Assembly: GCF_963576615.1 (NCBI RefSeq)
Contig: NC_088716.1
Coordinates: 56,243,415 to 56,307,414 of the forward strand
Reading direction: 5' to 3'
DNA from: Watersipora subatra
Taxonomy: Eukaryota; Bryozoa; Gymnolaemata; Cheilostomatida; Watersiporidae
DNA length: 64,000 nucleotides
The notes beneath the pieces were generated by a model. That model ran no database searches. It had not been told where the DNA came from and saw nothing but the letters and a program-made list of their open reading frames with translations. The stretch's first letter is position 1. Every line of letters starts with the position of its first letter. The position numbers and the translations under genes were made by a program. Positions 11,601 to 26,600 of the stretch are shown here, one piece after another.

Positions 11601-14600
11601 ACCAAGGGCAAACGACTAAATTGTTTGTAGAAAAAATCAATCAAGTTTCAATTATTAAAAAGTGATCTTTTTGTCACTTTACCTTGAGCACTTGCAAACT
11701 AAAGTTTACACTTGGTAATGTGGGAGTTTGATGGTAGAGTGAGTAATGAAATTACACAACGTAACTTAAATGCCCACTATTATATTGCACTATATTATAT
11801 ACTATCTCAAACTAACTTAATTTTTAATTTCTAATTATTTTTGTTTGATTTTTAATTTTCACTACCTTTTTCACTTACTCCTACGGCACTGCAGTGTCTT
11901 ATAAATCTGGAGAAGTAATACATTAGAATTGTTTCACAGGTCAAAACAAATCTGTATGCAGATATGACTGTAAGTTGAGGTTTCACACGTTGCTTAGTAT
12001 TGCATAGTGTAAGTGCTCAATAAACCTTCATCGATACATGTAAAACACACAACACTCACCTTGACCTTTTAAAAGCATTCTCTGTATCTTCAGTGTAAGT
12101 CTAAAAACAATTAAAATAAACAAAGTTGTTAAAAGGAAATTGATTTTCATCATTTTCATTGATTTAATATTTTTTAATCACGAAAATGAACAATCCGTTT
12201 TGTTGACATCAATACTTACCTTCTTTTTGTAATAGACAACTGAAGAGGTGACATACGTAAGATCTGTTACACATTGCATACATTCATTAGTGAGACATGT
12301 TGAAGGACAACATAGATGCAGATAACACAAGTATAAGACAAGCTTATGCATCACTACAGAAGATTAGATGTTCATTCCAGAACAACAACTATTTATAGAC
12401 TAGAATAGAAGAAGCAAACAGAAGTGATTCACATGGGAAGAATGAAAAATCATATGCGTGAAAGCAACTAGGCACTAATATTGCAGATGTGTTCCTTTAC
12501 AAAGTATATAGGCTACCAACTCATAAGAAATTGAACAGAAATAAATCATAGTAACTTTAAATGTCTCTGCACTACATGGCTAAAATAAAAAAGGAATGAA
12601 ATTGGATTAAATCATCTTTGCGGATTATCTGCTATGTTCTTGATAACCCTTCATTCACAGGTCTCGCTGGCTTACATTTATTCAGAATGAGTGAGAGTTG
12701 AGAAACTGGGGACAATGATCAAGTCAGTTAACCTACTCAATATTACTGCTGAGCATTTGCCTCTCGACTAGGTAGACTTTCAAACAGCCCATTTACTTTA
12801 CGTTACCTGATAGACACACTAAAACCAGAGTTTGTTCCAAAGTACACAAAGTGTAATATAGTGAGTTGGCTGTTAAGGGTTAAGCTATACCTTGCTCTCT
12901 CCTGGCACAAGGTCAACAAATGTCTCAAAGAAAGATTTTCCATCATCTATTGGTTCCCAGTCACTGAATACTGAACCCGAGTCATCCGGGGTGAAGCACT
13001 CAGAGACCGGAGTAAGAGAGCCCCCAGAGAACCCCAAGCAAGGTGTGGAAGGAGGGTTCACAGGGACACACTCAACAGAATCAGTATCAAGGCAAGAAAG
13101 ATCAGGGCCGGGTACATGCAATGTACACGTAGCTTCTTGCTGTAAAATAGCAAATCATAGAAAGCATGCAGATAGCAGAAATAATAATTGCAAGAACTGG
13201 AACGTGCATGGTGGAATCAAACAACATCTCACGCCATTGTAAGTGTTTCTGGAACAACATTGAACCAGCTCAATAACCTACAGAAATTTTCGACCAGCAC
13301 CAGGTTTAAGCCATACATTGTTCATGCATTAACCACACATGACTCTCCTGCCATCCGCCTGCCATCCGCCTGCCATCCGCCTGCCATCCGCCTGCCATCC
13401 GCCTGCCATCCGCCTGCCATCCGCCTGCCATCCGCCTGCCATCCGCCTGCCATCCGCCTGCCATCCGCCTGCCATCCGCCTGCCATCCGCCTGCCATCCG
13501 CCTGCCATCCGCCTGCCATCCGCCTGCCATCCGCCTGCCATCCGCCTGCCATCCGCCTGCCATCCGCCTGCCATCCGCCTGCCATCCGCCTGCCATCCGC
13601 CTGTCATACACTTATCATACACCTGTCATACACCTGTCATACACCTGTCATACACCTTTCATACGCCTGTCATACACCTGTCATACACCTGTCATACACC
13701 TGTCACATTTCTGCTTGTCATACACCTGTCTATACTTCTGTCATATACCTCTCTATACCCCTTTCATATACCTGTCATACATTACCCATACTTTATTCAC
13801 TTACCATTTTCCTACCATATAACTATTGTAATATCTGTCATAGACCGGACACACACTTGTCCTACTTCACCTTTACTTTGTATACTAAAGATTTACCTGT
13901 CATAATTTGTCACACATACGTGATTCCAACTCACCTACTAACTAATTATATCTGTTGTAGTACTACTGCTTATCCTAATATATATTTGATCACATTGTTT
14001 CTGATTCTCACTTCTCATGCCTCTGATTACTATAGATCTAAACTATAGTCAAACCTTGACTCATGATTACCTTGCCATATAAATTTTTATACGCTTGATA
14101 CAAAATTGAAGCAAATATATGCCTTGAAATATTAAGTAATTTCTACCATATGACAGTTAAGACCTTTCAATAGGTTACAGTTCAGTTGTAAAAACTATAA
14201 ACAAAATGTTAATCAATTTAATTGAATTATATCTACAATAAGTTAAAGTAACTTACGTTGCACCTTCCTATCACTCACTCTATCAAACCTATGAATCGCC
14301 AACCTTACATCTCCAGTCATATTTTTCAAAGGCCAAAAAGTAACAAGAAATGTTTTTTTTGCTGATTTCTTTTTCATTAATTCATTTTTACATATAATTG
14401 AAGTTTTTCAATTTGTTTTTATGTAGTTTCATTTAATGCATTTTCAATGCCATTTGCCATTATTTGAAGTATTTATTATTACTTTTTGAGCTCTAGACAG
14501 AATTCAACAAAATACAATATACTTTTATAAGAATAGATGTTCGAACATACAACTGTTTCAACATGAGAAGCTTACTTTGGAAAGGCTGAACTTTTTTTGC

Positions 14601-17600
14601 AAGGTTTCACTGTATGTTAAAACAGACTGGAATCAGGCTGTGAATACCTCACACATAATTTTGACAACAAGCCTAATAGGCATTTCCTTCTAACTCAACA
14701 ATATCTTTTTTCTTTTACTCTACACGCAAGAAAGTTCATCTTTATTGTATGAGTCAAATCTTTGATAAATATATTAAGAAGAAGGTAAATGTATACCATA
14801 AGTGCAGAAGAGAACAGTGTGAAAAAATGTGAAAACCTTTTGAAAACTTGTTTATACGAGCTGGTGAAAGGGCTTGACTCTTCACTGACCTTGGAAGGTT
14901 TAGGAGGACAGATCTCTCTGAAAAGGGTCTTGGTGGTCAAGTATTCACTGATCTCTCCATGTATACCATATGGAGAGTTCCTAGCAGCCAGTTCCCTTTG
15001 AATGCTATCTAGGGAAGTAGGGGCTTCCTTAGCATGCTCCTATAATAGAGAATGCTTACAATAAACAAACCAACCTTTTCTAATTACAGTTAGCTGAGGC
15101 TTCAAAACAGCCCAGATTCCATCATCATGCACGTACCTGTGTGTTAGTAGAGGACTGTCTCTCACAAGGAAAAGCATCTACTAATGGCTCTTTAACAGGA
15201 ACTAAGTCTAACTTGGGTTCACTGTATACTGCCGGAGCGAGGTTATTGAAAGCATAAAAGTTGTCCTCTGTTGAATCAAAATAGTGAAGCTTTTCCACCT
15301 CATCAAATGTCACTTCCTGCAAATGTAAAAAGATTAATGTATCAGTGTTTAGAAATCCCAGGCAACTTACAAAGAACATCAGTTACTCCGTTACAATTCT
15401 CACCTTATTAAGTACCTCTACAGATCTAGGTGAGCTGATTGGCTGATCCCAGTCACATGCCACATCTAGGTCATTAAGACTGTATGAGTGCCTGAGCATC
15501 CTCCGAGCATCCTTTATCATCGACTCAAGAGTGAGGAAACCAGCTAAAAAACAACAAGAGGTGGTAAGATCTTCAGACACACACACACAGTTTATTCACT
15601 TTTGTTTGTTGCTCAGTCTCTCAAGAAGTTAAAAAAGATTATTTATGCATAACAACCTAATCTAGAGGTCTTGACCTTTACAGTAAACAGAAAGGTACCA
15701 TTTTAATCCAACTACCTTAATGCGACCAGAAAACAAGCTTACACACAACAGCAAGTAGGTAAGTTCAACAAATCAAGGTCAAAATTGGTAGAATAATCTC
15801 CGGCATCAGCTGGTTCTATTTTCAAACTGTAGTGATACAAACTATCTGTGTTTCTGTTATCCAACAGTTAGGAATCTTTTTACCTCTGACAATGGAAAAC
15901 CACGGAAATACCGAACTCCATTCAGATGCAATTCAATAAAATGTAACTTTTAATCTTATGTTTTCTGACCTAAACTAATGTTATACGCATAAAACTTTCA
16001 TGGCAATTTTGTTATCTGAATATTCTGCTATAAGAAGGTTGATAGCAAAAACTATCTATATATATAAATTTCAGTGTTTGTCTGTTGTTCCAGTGTCTAG
16101 TTATAGCTATAAAGTTTTAGGAATGAAAAAACCTGTTCACATTGGATTTGAACTCAGAACCTCCAGGCAGGCATGCTAACCCTCTAGGCCAAGCAGTTAC
16201 ATCACTATACAAAGGACTAATTGTGGTCATACTCATTACATCGGTTACAATACATATGCTAAAAGCGCTTGGTAAAATACTATTGGTTATTATTAGCACG
16301 CTTGAAAATCATACTTGCCTGAGAGATCAATCGTAACGTAACGATTATTAAACTGGCTTCAGACACAGTTCTTATTATAGTAAAGATTTAGATTAGCTTA
16401 AGTTACTAGCTTATGTTACTCAAATTCATTGGGTAATTATTTTATTATCCGTGCAACGCCAGCATTCAGTAGTATATCCATAAAATGTGATACTTAAGGG
16501 GCCTTGATAGAGCAAATGTATGATTATATGTAAAAAAAGAACTTTTTTTCCATATTGCAGCCAACTTAATTGCCACAGGCATACATATAACAAAAACATC
16601 CTAATAATAGAAGTCTCATGGAATCATCAGACAATATCAAATGATAAAAGTTATGCATTGCCTTTATAGTGATACTTAATAGCAAAAGTTATCCAACTCA
16701 GACTTCTGGTGCAGTAGGCATCTTCACTCTGAGCCTTGTCTTTACCTTCGGCCTCACCATCACTCTCACCCTCTTCCTAACCCTCCTCCTAATCTTCAGA
16801 CTCACCAGTAATAAATGTACATTCCTCTTCTGGTTCTCTGTAGTGTTCTTTTGAGTTTTTGCTAATTTGATGTTTTCCATTATTTGTTTTGATGCCATTA
16901 GCGTTCATTCTTGAGGTCACACCTGAGCCAGCAGAGGTGAAGCTGTGAGCAGACATTTCTGGTCTTTGATTTTTTTCTGCCATAAATCCGTTCATCAGAG
17001 ACTTGTTACTGGAGGTTATGTGAGTTGCATTGGCAGCACCAAACTCCTCAGTTTGATGAAAACACTGTTTGCCAGTTTGATCATCTGACCCTTGACTATT
17101 TTGCTGCTGAGCCTGAGAAGATACCCACACTGTATTAATTTCCGCATGAATCATAGACTGCCAAAGAACTGTGGGTGATAGAAAAAAATGAAACATTTGT
17201 CAGACGAACTGCAGATTCGGGACAAGTGAGACAGATTCCCACATGATTATTATTGCTTTAACTACTAACTGATGGAATGTTAACGGTGATAAAGGCTAAC
17301 ACGATATAATAAACATGCAACAGAAAAATAACAAAATATGATCAATTATAACTGCAAAATATTTCAAATCAAAATGATTAGCATGAATGTATATACTGTA
17401 TGCAAACTATAAAATGTAAACTGCTACACCTCTTTTCAAATTTTTCAAGCACTATGTTATAAATATGACATTTACGTGTAAGTTCTAAATGTGATATCAC
17501 TATGTCACAGAGTAAATCTAATTCAGGGTAACTATGACCAGATACAATAGTCATAAATAAACTATATCTACTATTATCATTTTTGCCCACAAGCTCGAAA

Positions 17601-20600
17601 AACTCTCACATGTCAAGAGAAAACTTAACGGAAAATGCAGACCTGTTGCGACGCAGTCTTGCTGTGCACCGTGGAGTTGCTGCCTTTCAATGACAAAGTA
17701 TTATCTGTAGGTCTGTCCTTGTCATCATCATCTTCTCGGCCTGAAGATTTCATTTCCTGAAAGTCTTTACAACCTGAAACAGATTAGGAGAAAAATTTAA
17801 TGACTGATCCGGTCCTTAGGAGAGAACGAGCAGAAGGAGAAAAATGACATTGCAGCAATAAGGATCAGCATAGAGATAACAGATGAGCTGATGGAATCTT
17901 TAACTAGCAGAGATTCCCCACAACAGCAGGTCTCTACTGCTTGATGGGTAGCACTCACTTATGTAGCAATACCAGCCTAGTAGTACCAGCCGAGTAGTAC
18001 CGGCCTAGTAGTACCAGATTAGTAGTACCAGCCTAGTAGTACCGGACTAGTAGTACCGGACTAGTAGTACCGGACTAGTAGTACCAGACTAGTAGTGCCA
18101 GACTAGTAGTACCAGACCAGTAGTACCAGACCAGTAGTACCAGCCTAGTAGTACCAGCCTAGTAGTACCAGGCTAGTAGTACCAGACTGGTAGTAACAGC
18201 CTAGTTGTACCAGCCTTGTAGTACCAGACTAGTAGTACCAGACTGGTAGTAACAGCCTAGTTGTACCAGCCTTGTAGCACCAGACTAGTAGTACCAGACT
18301 AGTAGTACTGTTAGAGCTATGTAAAATTTAGAGGTGTTTTCAGATAGCATGTATACCAGAAATACCATGTATCAATGCAAATAAATATTCCTATCCAGCT
18401 TATCCACAATTTGTTTTAGTAACTCACCATCCATCGCAGGCTCAAGTCTTTAAAATACTTTTTCAAAACATTCCTCATATGTGTCAATTGAATTTCTAAA
18501 AATCTGGCTGCCAATGAGAGACAAATGTAGATGATACAGATATAAAATTCAAACATAGTGATCGCTCACCTTCTGACTTGGGTGCAGTTGGAGGCTTATG
18601 ATGTGTCTGTGTAACAGCTTTGGTTGATACTGAGACAGAGTCAGCAATTGAGTCAGCATCAGTCAGAAAAATTGTCCCCTTTGCATCATCTGGTTTTGCT
18701 ACAGATTAAAAGATATGAGATAGCAGCCAGCTGAGCAGCCAGGGGATGCATGAGATGTTATTGTCAGTATACAAAGATTAGTAATGAGCTTGCCATAAAG
18801 TGTTACAAACTCCGCTTTTTAAAATTGGGAAGCGGGATGAATTATTCAGAAGATTAAATAATAAAAAGGCAATTTATGCAGCTGGACCACTAGTGACTAG
18901 AGACCGATCAGCTGGTAGCTGACAGCTAATAAATTCAGATATATTGCTGCACTAACTGAGTGAACAAGCAACATAATCAGGTAGCGGGTAGTATGAAAGG
19001 GTGCCAAACTTAGAGCCATTTGTTAAACAGTGGGGCAAGTACCTGTAGGTTGAGATGGATGACTGACAGGAGTTGTCGTCTCTCGGTGCCTTATTGTAAC
19101 AGCTGACACACTTCTTTCCAAAGTTTGCTGCTCCGTGTGAGACGCTTTACAAAAAAATAACAGCTAGTTTATTTAACAGTTAGTTTAGTTAACAAGGGTA
19201 GTTTAGTTAACAAGGGTAGTTTAGTTAACAAGGGTAGTTTAATTAACAAGGGTAGGTTGGTTAACTAGGGTAGTTTAGTTAACAAGGGTAGTTTAATTAA
19301 CAAGGGTAGGTTGGTTAACAAAGGTAGTTTAGTTAACAAGGGTAGTTTAGTTAACAAGGGTAGTTTAATTAACAAGGGTAGGTTAGTTAACAAGGGTAGT
19401 TTAGTTAACAAGGGTAGTTTAGTTAACAAGGGTAGTTTAATTAACAAGGGTAGGTTAGTTAACAAGGGTAGTTTAGTTAACAAGGGTAGCTTAGTTAACA
19501 AGGGTAGTTTAATTACCAAGGGTAGGTTAGTTAACAAGGGTAGTTTAGTTAACAAGGGTAGTTTAGTTAACAAGGGTAGTTTAGTTAACAAGGGTAGTTT
19601 AGTTAACAAGGGTAGTTTAATTAACAAGGGTAGGTTAGTTAACAAGAGTAGTTTAGTTAACAAGGGTAGGTTAGTTAACAAGGGTAGTTTCCCAAAAATG
19701 ATTTACTTGAAATTTATGTGGCTGACTTAAGCAAACATCAGACAAGCTGAGGATCCCACACTATTACCAATATGACTCCAATTCAATAAGATTACAATGC
19801 TTGACTAACGTTTACTAACATGTAGACTACAAATATTATATTGCAAAAATATTCATGCAAGTCAAAAATTATAATTACACATTTTGATGATTTTTGAAAG
19901 GAATAAATTAAATGCCCTACTAATTAATAAGGTGTAGAACTTTAACTAAACAAATTGCTTTTCAGTAGCACAGCGCGAAAAAAATGTGTTAAAAATTAAA
20001 TTAAATTGTTTGAAAATGAATTTGCCAATAACACTTTTTTACATGTATCTTAATTACTGATAAATTCTAAGACCAGAATGAAACTCTTTTCTTCAGTTAA
20101 AAGTGTTATCTCTGCAATGGTTGTCAGCAAAATGCATTACCAGCCATAACGTGGCAGCTAGACTTTAACCAGTAATATGAGGTAAATATGTGTCTCCCCA
20201 CAGCCTGCCAGGTATGCATGTAGCTGTGAACTGATATAGCTGATTTACACATGTGTATGCATCTATTAACCATCTGATATATGATGTCAGTTGGCAAGTT
20301 TAAGGATATAGTTTTCTGTTTCTATTTTTGTCCAAAAGAATGTCATGTGTCTGTAGCAGAACACATTGGTGTTGGGCAGCACTTTAAGGTTTAGGTCGCA
20401 AGTCTGTCACCGTGTGCGGCAATATCAGTCAATTTGCATTAGCCTGAGTAAATGTTGAAGCAGGTGAGATGAATTCGTACATACTTAAATGCTGTAGTCC
20501 TATAAGGGTTAAAAGACCGCTCTGGAATAACAGGTATTTGACAGTCGGCCCTCTTATTGGTTACTAGTAGTTTTAGTAAGACTAAAGTAAGTGAGAGTCA

Positions 20601-23600
20601 GAGACTAACCTTCCGAGTGAGTGGCTGACTGAACTCTGCTTGGCTTAGCCTGAGAATCAGGTGGTTGACTGCTGACAGCGATAGCACCAGCCTTATCTAG
20701 TTGAGTTACTGCAAAACATATGAACAAGTTATGTTAGATATTTACAGCACAGACTACAGCAGATGCAACAGATGTGTATACTGTGTAGTAAACAAAGCTA
20801 GGCTATGTATGACACGCAGAAACAAGTGCTTGTGCTATGAATACTGAACTGTGAAGCATGCGTGTGACATACACTATCAGGTGCTTGTGCCAAAGCATGT
20901 AGAACTGTGTCGCATAATATAACATACAGCAAAAGGTGCTTGTGTTGAGAGAAGAATTTTAGCAAAGGGTGTGTAGGTAAAAAGTAAAGAATTGAGATGC
21001 AGCACATAAAAATGCATTAGCAGGTGTCTGTGTCATGCATGAAGAACAGTGGTAAAATGGTTGGCATGCAACAGCAGGCAGGTGTCAAGAGCTCTACATT
21101 CATCCTGTAGACAACAAATTGAAATGAACAAATCAAGGAGTAATCAAAGCTTGCTAATCATGGCAAAAGACAAATATAGTTGAGAAAGTTTGGAATATAT
21201 TTCAAACTGTTTACAATTATTCTGATTATTATTGCAATTAGAGTGCATCTGCTATAATCAAAGCAATTAATAAAAAGCTGGTTCAGGAGTCGCATGATAT
21301 AATCCAAAATGCTTATATCATGCATACTTTGTAACAGCAGGAATCAATGTGAATGAAAAAGAAGAAATATTTTAGATAGAATAACAAATAGTCATCACAA
21401 AAAAAACATTATCAGCAAGGGAATCGCTGTGAGGCACCGTCAAAAGTTACGATCTGACAAGTTACATCTGATCACTTGCGCGGGTAATGTGGTAAATGCT
21501 TTGTAATACTGTAGCATAGTAGATTTACCTGCTGACTATACGCAGAGACTTGGTAAAATGAAAAGATCATACTGATAATGCCCGCTCTGTCAGCCATCAA
21601 AAATGCTCAAAATTCAATTCAGTCACAGAAAATAGGTTTGTAAAAACTGGAACAGCGTGATGACTATGGATACTAATTTTTAGCTAATGACCAAATATGG
21701 GCGTAGCTGTTTGTGAATGCTATATATAGGATACAAGCTTCCGCACTTACAGTTGTACTTATGTACCACTTGATTAATAAGGATTAATGTTTGATTTTAT
21801 AAAATATCTGCAGGATAGTTATAAGCTATTGCAGAGCATGCAATACAGCAGCACACTTTTAGGTGGAGTGTTACAAGACTAGATCACATGCTGATATGAG
21901 GTGCCTCAGATGTAAGAAATAGTTCATACCATAGAAGATGCCTGTAAAATTGAAAGAAACATGACGAAACGTGTCTGCAACAAGTAACTTCATCATGTGC
22001 GATAGATGGAATACAAATAACATTTAGGAGACTTTCCAAGGCTGATGAATAATACCAATAATAATATTTACTATAATAAGAGCCGTGTCCATCTGTCCAT
22101 CCAAGCCATGCTATGAGCGTTAGGAAAAAAGATTCCCTACCACGGGCATTAAACCCAGGGCTTCAGAATCTAAGGCAAGCACACTACCACCACACCACTT
22201 GATCACCTTGCAGCTATATGGAATAATTATGCATATAATTATCTACACAAAACGATCTCTCCCGACGCACAGGCCTGCTAGCATATTAGTAATAATAATA
22301 ATAATGCGGAGAGATGGTAGCTCCAAATGTAAACTCACTGCTTGAGTATGGAGAAGGAGTCGGTTCCCTTTTAGTCGAAGAAGCTGAATCAGGAGTTTTA
22401 AGCTTCACTTTAGAAGCTGCAGAAGATTTTCGTCGTGTATCAACTTTAGAGCTGCCCTTCCTAGTAAATACAGTTGAAAATTTTGTTATACCCCTACGGC
22501 CTAGACACGTAATGAAACATCTAACTATAGCATTTAATCTACAGCCATCACAGCAGACGCATAACTATGACATCAGATACATAGACATGGCGAGTGTTTA
22601 GTCATAGCAGCAGTCAGAAGGCTGTACTACCAGAGGCTTATTTATAGCTTTAGGTACATAATCGTAACTTCAAAGACATCAATTTGGTATTGGAAACCCA
22701 GCTATTAGACTGGTCGCATGGCTGTTACATCAAAAAACTATCGAGTGACCATCTCAACCATATGTGATGGGCTAAAAAAGGAGAACATGAAAACAGAGGC
22801 AAGAATAAAGGATATTCAACAAGAGAAGAATAGAGCAGGAACTAGCTGAGAGTAAAATACAGAAATGAGGGAACATACGCTGAGTTGACTTTTGCAACCA
22901 TCAAGATTTTTCTTCCAATAATGCTTACGACAAGTGACTGATCTAACTAGAAACGCTGTAGGTGTAGACATCGGCAACTCTGCCAAAAAGGAGTTGGTGG
23001 TCATCTTCCTTATCTCTTTGTGTTTTTCGCCTATATTCTTTATTTTGGAGTGAGTTTTGAACAGTTGTAGTGAGAAGCCTTTTACGCCATAGCCTGCCTT
23101 ACAAACGCACGCCTTTTCCGCATGAATACATGTTTGGGGATAGTTCTTAGTATCAGGCACAGGTAACTTCTTTATCATTTTTGCTTTAACATTTCTGTTT
23201 CGTTCCTTGGGTGGACAAGGATAAATCGCCAGTTTACAGTCACTTGGGGCCAACGATGGTATTTTGACCTCTTGACCTTCCTTGTCTTCTGGTGAAGGTA
23301 GTTTCCTTGAACTCTCCCATAAATTGCTTGTTCCATCGGTCAAGCTCTCTGAGGGAAGCTTTTTCCGGCTGCTATCAAGCTTTGGGCTAGCGTATAAAAT
23401 GCGCCCACCACTAGATGAACCGACTGATTGATCACACCTGTCAACGGATACGGATGAGATGGAGGCACCACTATCTGAACTCGGAAGTGGATCCAAATGC
23501 ATCTCACGCAGATAATCTGAGGTGATTTGAAAAGGAATCGACACGCTCTCTCCTGACTCAATGCCTGAAGATGAAGGAATGTAGCCTAGTTCTGATACAT

Positions 23601-26600
23601 CAGAAAGCAAGCTGATAGTAGATGTGGCAGCAGACGGCATCTTGTGTCGAGCCTTTCCTTGCCGATCCACATATCTTAAATAGGAGCAGTACTGAGCTTT
23701 TCTAAACTGAAGAGGTTTAGGAGAAAAGTAGACATTGAATAAAGGATGTGTTGGCTGCAGCAGAAGCAAACTTGGTGAATGTGGGTGAGACGACTCCATA
23801 GCAATTTGGACAGAAGGAGGCTTGACCATTTCCCTCTTCACAGGAAAACAATCACCTTTTGATTTGCCTTTAAGATGCTTTTGACAAACATCATGAATAC
23901 GATTAGACCTTGTTGAAGAATAGCCTAAAGCATTACATCTGGTTGCTTGACTTTTTGCTTTCAATGCAGGGGCCTTCCCCTGACCTCTCTGGTTTTCTGA
24001 GTAGGCAGAGAGAGTATAGTTAGGACTAGAGTTGAAAGAAGGTTTTGCTGAAGATGACAATGGTTGAGAAATGCGTGTGTGATGAGAGGCTACAGAAGCA
24101 CGGAACTGATAACTGCAAGAAGGAAATAGTGGAATAGCTACAATGCCAGTTCTGCATAACAACATTTGTCTTGTGTTTTTGTCTAGCAGCGCTAATTAGA
24201 GACAAGTAATCATAGGAATATGACAGAGAAAACTACAATGTTTGTCAATCTTGCACTGGCCACAATTAATAAAGATTTAACTGCATGCTAGTATAAAAAT
24301 TTTTGTTTCTAATCTGAGATTTAGTTTCTGAAAATGGTGGTACAAAAGAATTAGTTCGAGAAAATCCATTAAATTTACGCAACACGCATCTAATATATTT
24401 TTCAAGACTGGTTAAATTATTTTTTAGGAATTGTCTAACCTCTCATTTGCTACAGAGTTGCTCTCAATGCATTAAGTTTATCATTACAGTTTCACTAACA
24501 AGATTCAACCATCGTAAATCTGAGAAACAAAAAAGAGAAATTTATTTTATCAAAATAATTCAATTTAAAAAATCTTGCGAATGAACAACTATTGCGAACT
24601 GACTCGTTTGTGCACAAACATTATTTCTCAAAGCTGACTCATGGGTGCTTTTGAAAGTAACAGAGAAACACACACTATAACGCCTAATAAAAAAATTTGA
24701 GGCGATATACAAGACTAAAACTGGAGCAAGAACACAATTCACACTACAATCTATTTCAGCTATTATGCTCGTCTTACCTGTATTCAATCTATAGTAACTA
24801 TGTAACTCCTACCTTGATCCATAGTGCACTGTTGAGATATCCTTCAAGGCAGCATTCTTCTTTATGACATCATCAAGCTGCTTCTGAAGTTTAGCTTTCA
24901 TGGGACTCGGGCCAAACTGCCGCTGGTCTAAAAGTAAGAACAAATCAGCAGTTAACAAACAGATATGATAACCTGATATTTAACGGTAGAATGGTATAGA
25001 CCCTTGGTAAATGTTGATAAATGAGAATTCAGATACAGCTGATTGTAGAGTTAAACTAGAAATTCCACTGTCATACAGCCCTTGACCAAAGTGATATTGG
25101 AAAAAAGAAAGGGTACTGATGGTTGAGAAATGCAATATTAGCAATCAAATGGCACTGCAGTGCAATAGGATAACTGCAATGGTAGCTGTAATGTACTGGG
25201 TGTGGGTGTTATTATATACAACAAATAGCAATAATGAAAGGAAAAGATTATATGTTTTTATCTCTCCCCCTGCAATAGGAGAAATGCAATATTGGCCAGT
25301 ATTACAAGTAAAATGCACTGACATTATTAGAATAACCAATATTATTAATATAGTAATAATATAAAACTAATGCACAGTTTTGTTTACATTTCAAAACGTC
25401 ATAGCTAACAATATCACGAAGTTGTGATATTTATATAGATTTTTATCAAATCTGTACTACGTAGTCATCGTTCTGTAGTCATCCAAACTTATAATTAATT
25501 ATTGTAATAATCTCATAAGAACCGTTAGAAAAAATATCATCGTCATTTATTTTACTTACACTGCGTTGGACATCAGTTAGAATTCCAAAGTACTCAAGTT
25601 TCCAAAATGTCAGTTACTTTGAAATCGGCAAAAATGAAACGATTTCAGTGCTCCTACGTTAATTACAGAAACCTTCGGCAATGCTATAGACTGGTGAAAT
25701 GTGCACGTTATTTCTTTCGTGAAATGCGCACGACTTAATCATTCTATTCTCTGTCACTCGGCGTTTTAATTTCTGGTATTAACTTTGATAAAAGTGAAGA
25801 TTAGCAAGTTTTAATAACGACTTTCGGCCAAATAAATCTGTCTATTTATGTATAATCCGATCAGATGGGTTAGTTTTAGGAATTTGCGGTAACCTTTCAA
25901 AGGCTTGGTAACATTTTTAAATAGGTTTATATGCGTTTTGTATCATTATTATACTTAAACGACTTTACAAAAAAATAGTTAAATTTGTTGATAAGATTTT
26001 GTTACAAGGGTTTGGTGACGGCCGTTAACGGATAATTTTTCGGGAGTTGTGTGCACATGTGCATTTATCATAAATTTCCCAAACCAATCGCTTCGCTCAT
26101 GTTTGGTCGTGGGAATATTTTTTTGTGTATTTTGCAGAAGGCATGCTAAAGAACATCGCTAAAAGAATGCTAAAGAACATTCCTTGCCTTCTAGCTTAAT
26201 TCATGATAACAAGCTAAACTCTCAGCTAATGGTATATTCCAAAATAAAATGCTTTGGGAATACTGTTTATTCGGAAATTTTGCAGATACCAGTTTTAACT
26301 TATTTTTTATAAAAAAGGTTCATGGAATTACATTTGTATTATTTTGAGTGCTTGTCATTGTCTGATTATTTAAATAGAAATTGGAAATTGATGATTAAAA
26401 AAATGCATTGATTTAATAAAATATGTTTTATTTACGCATCTTTTGTCAGATATCAATTCTTTTATTGTTACATCTACTGGCAACAGAGAAAAAACCAGAG
26501 AAGTTGCCTGCTCTTACAACATAGTTGAGCCATTATTTAAACATAAAACAAAAGTAGCCTAACCTGCCTGGACTCCTTGACAGTCATTAATGGATGGGCC

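Noticed and set aside
12196..12251. Candidate small exon reading TYVTSSVVYYKKK on the minus strand
   Set aside because: It has a good donor, but its acceptor phase does not fit the exon before it. The exons at 12891-13139 and 12060-12100 join in phase without it.
13188..14048. 286-codon plus-strand frame with PPAIRLPSACH repeats and the opposite MAGGWQADGRR frames
   Set aside because: Made by the 11-bp CTGCCATCCGC array; no splice-bounded or conserved segment, and it overlaps introns and an exon of the minus-strand gene.
17113..17171. Upstream acceptor for exon 14 (after TATCACCCACAG)
   Set aside because: In the incoming phase it meets TGA within six codons, whereas the acceptor at 17112 keeps the frame.
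19265..19730. Paired open frames on both strands (LLTKLP / VNKGSL)
   Set aside because: By-product of an 18-bp tandem repeat, a multiple of three.
22314..22601. Plus-strand 95-codon frame
   Set aside because: Lies opposite exon 22456-22339 of the minus-strand gene and is its shadow.
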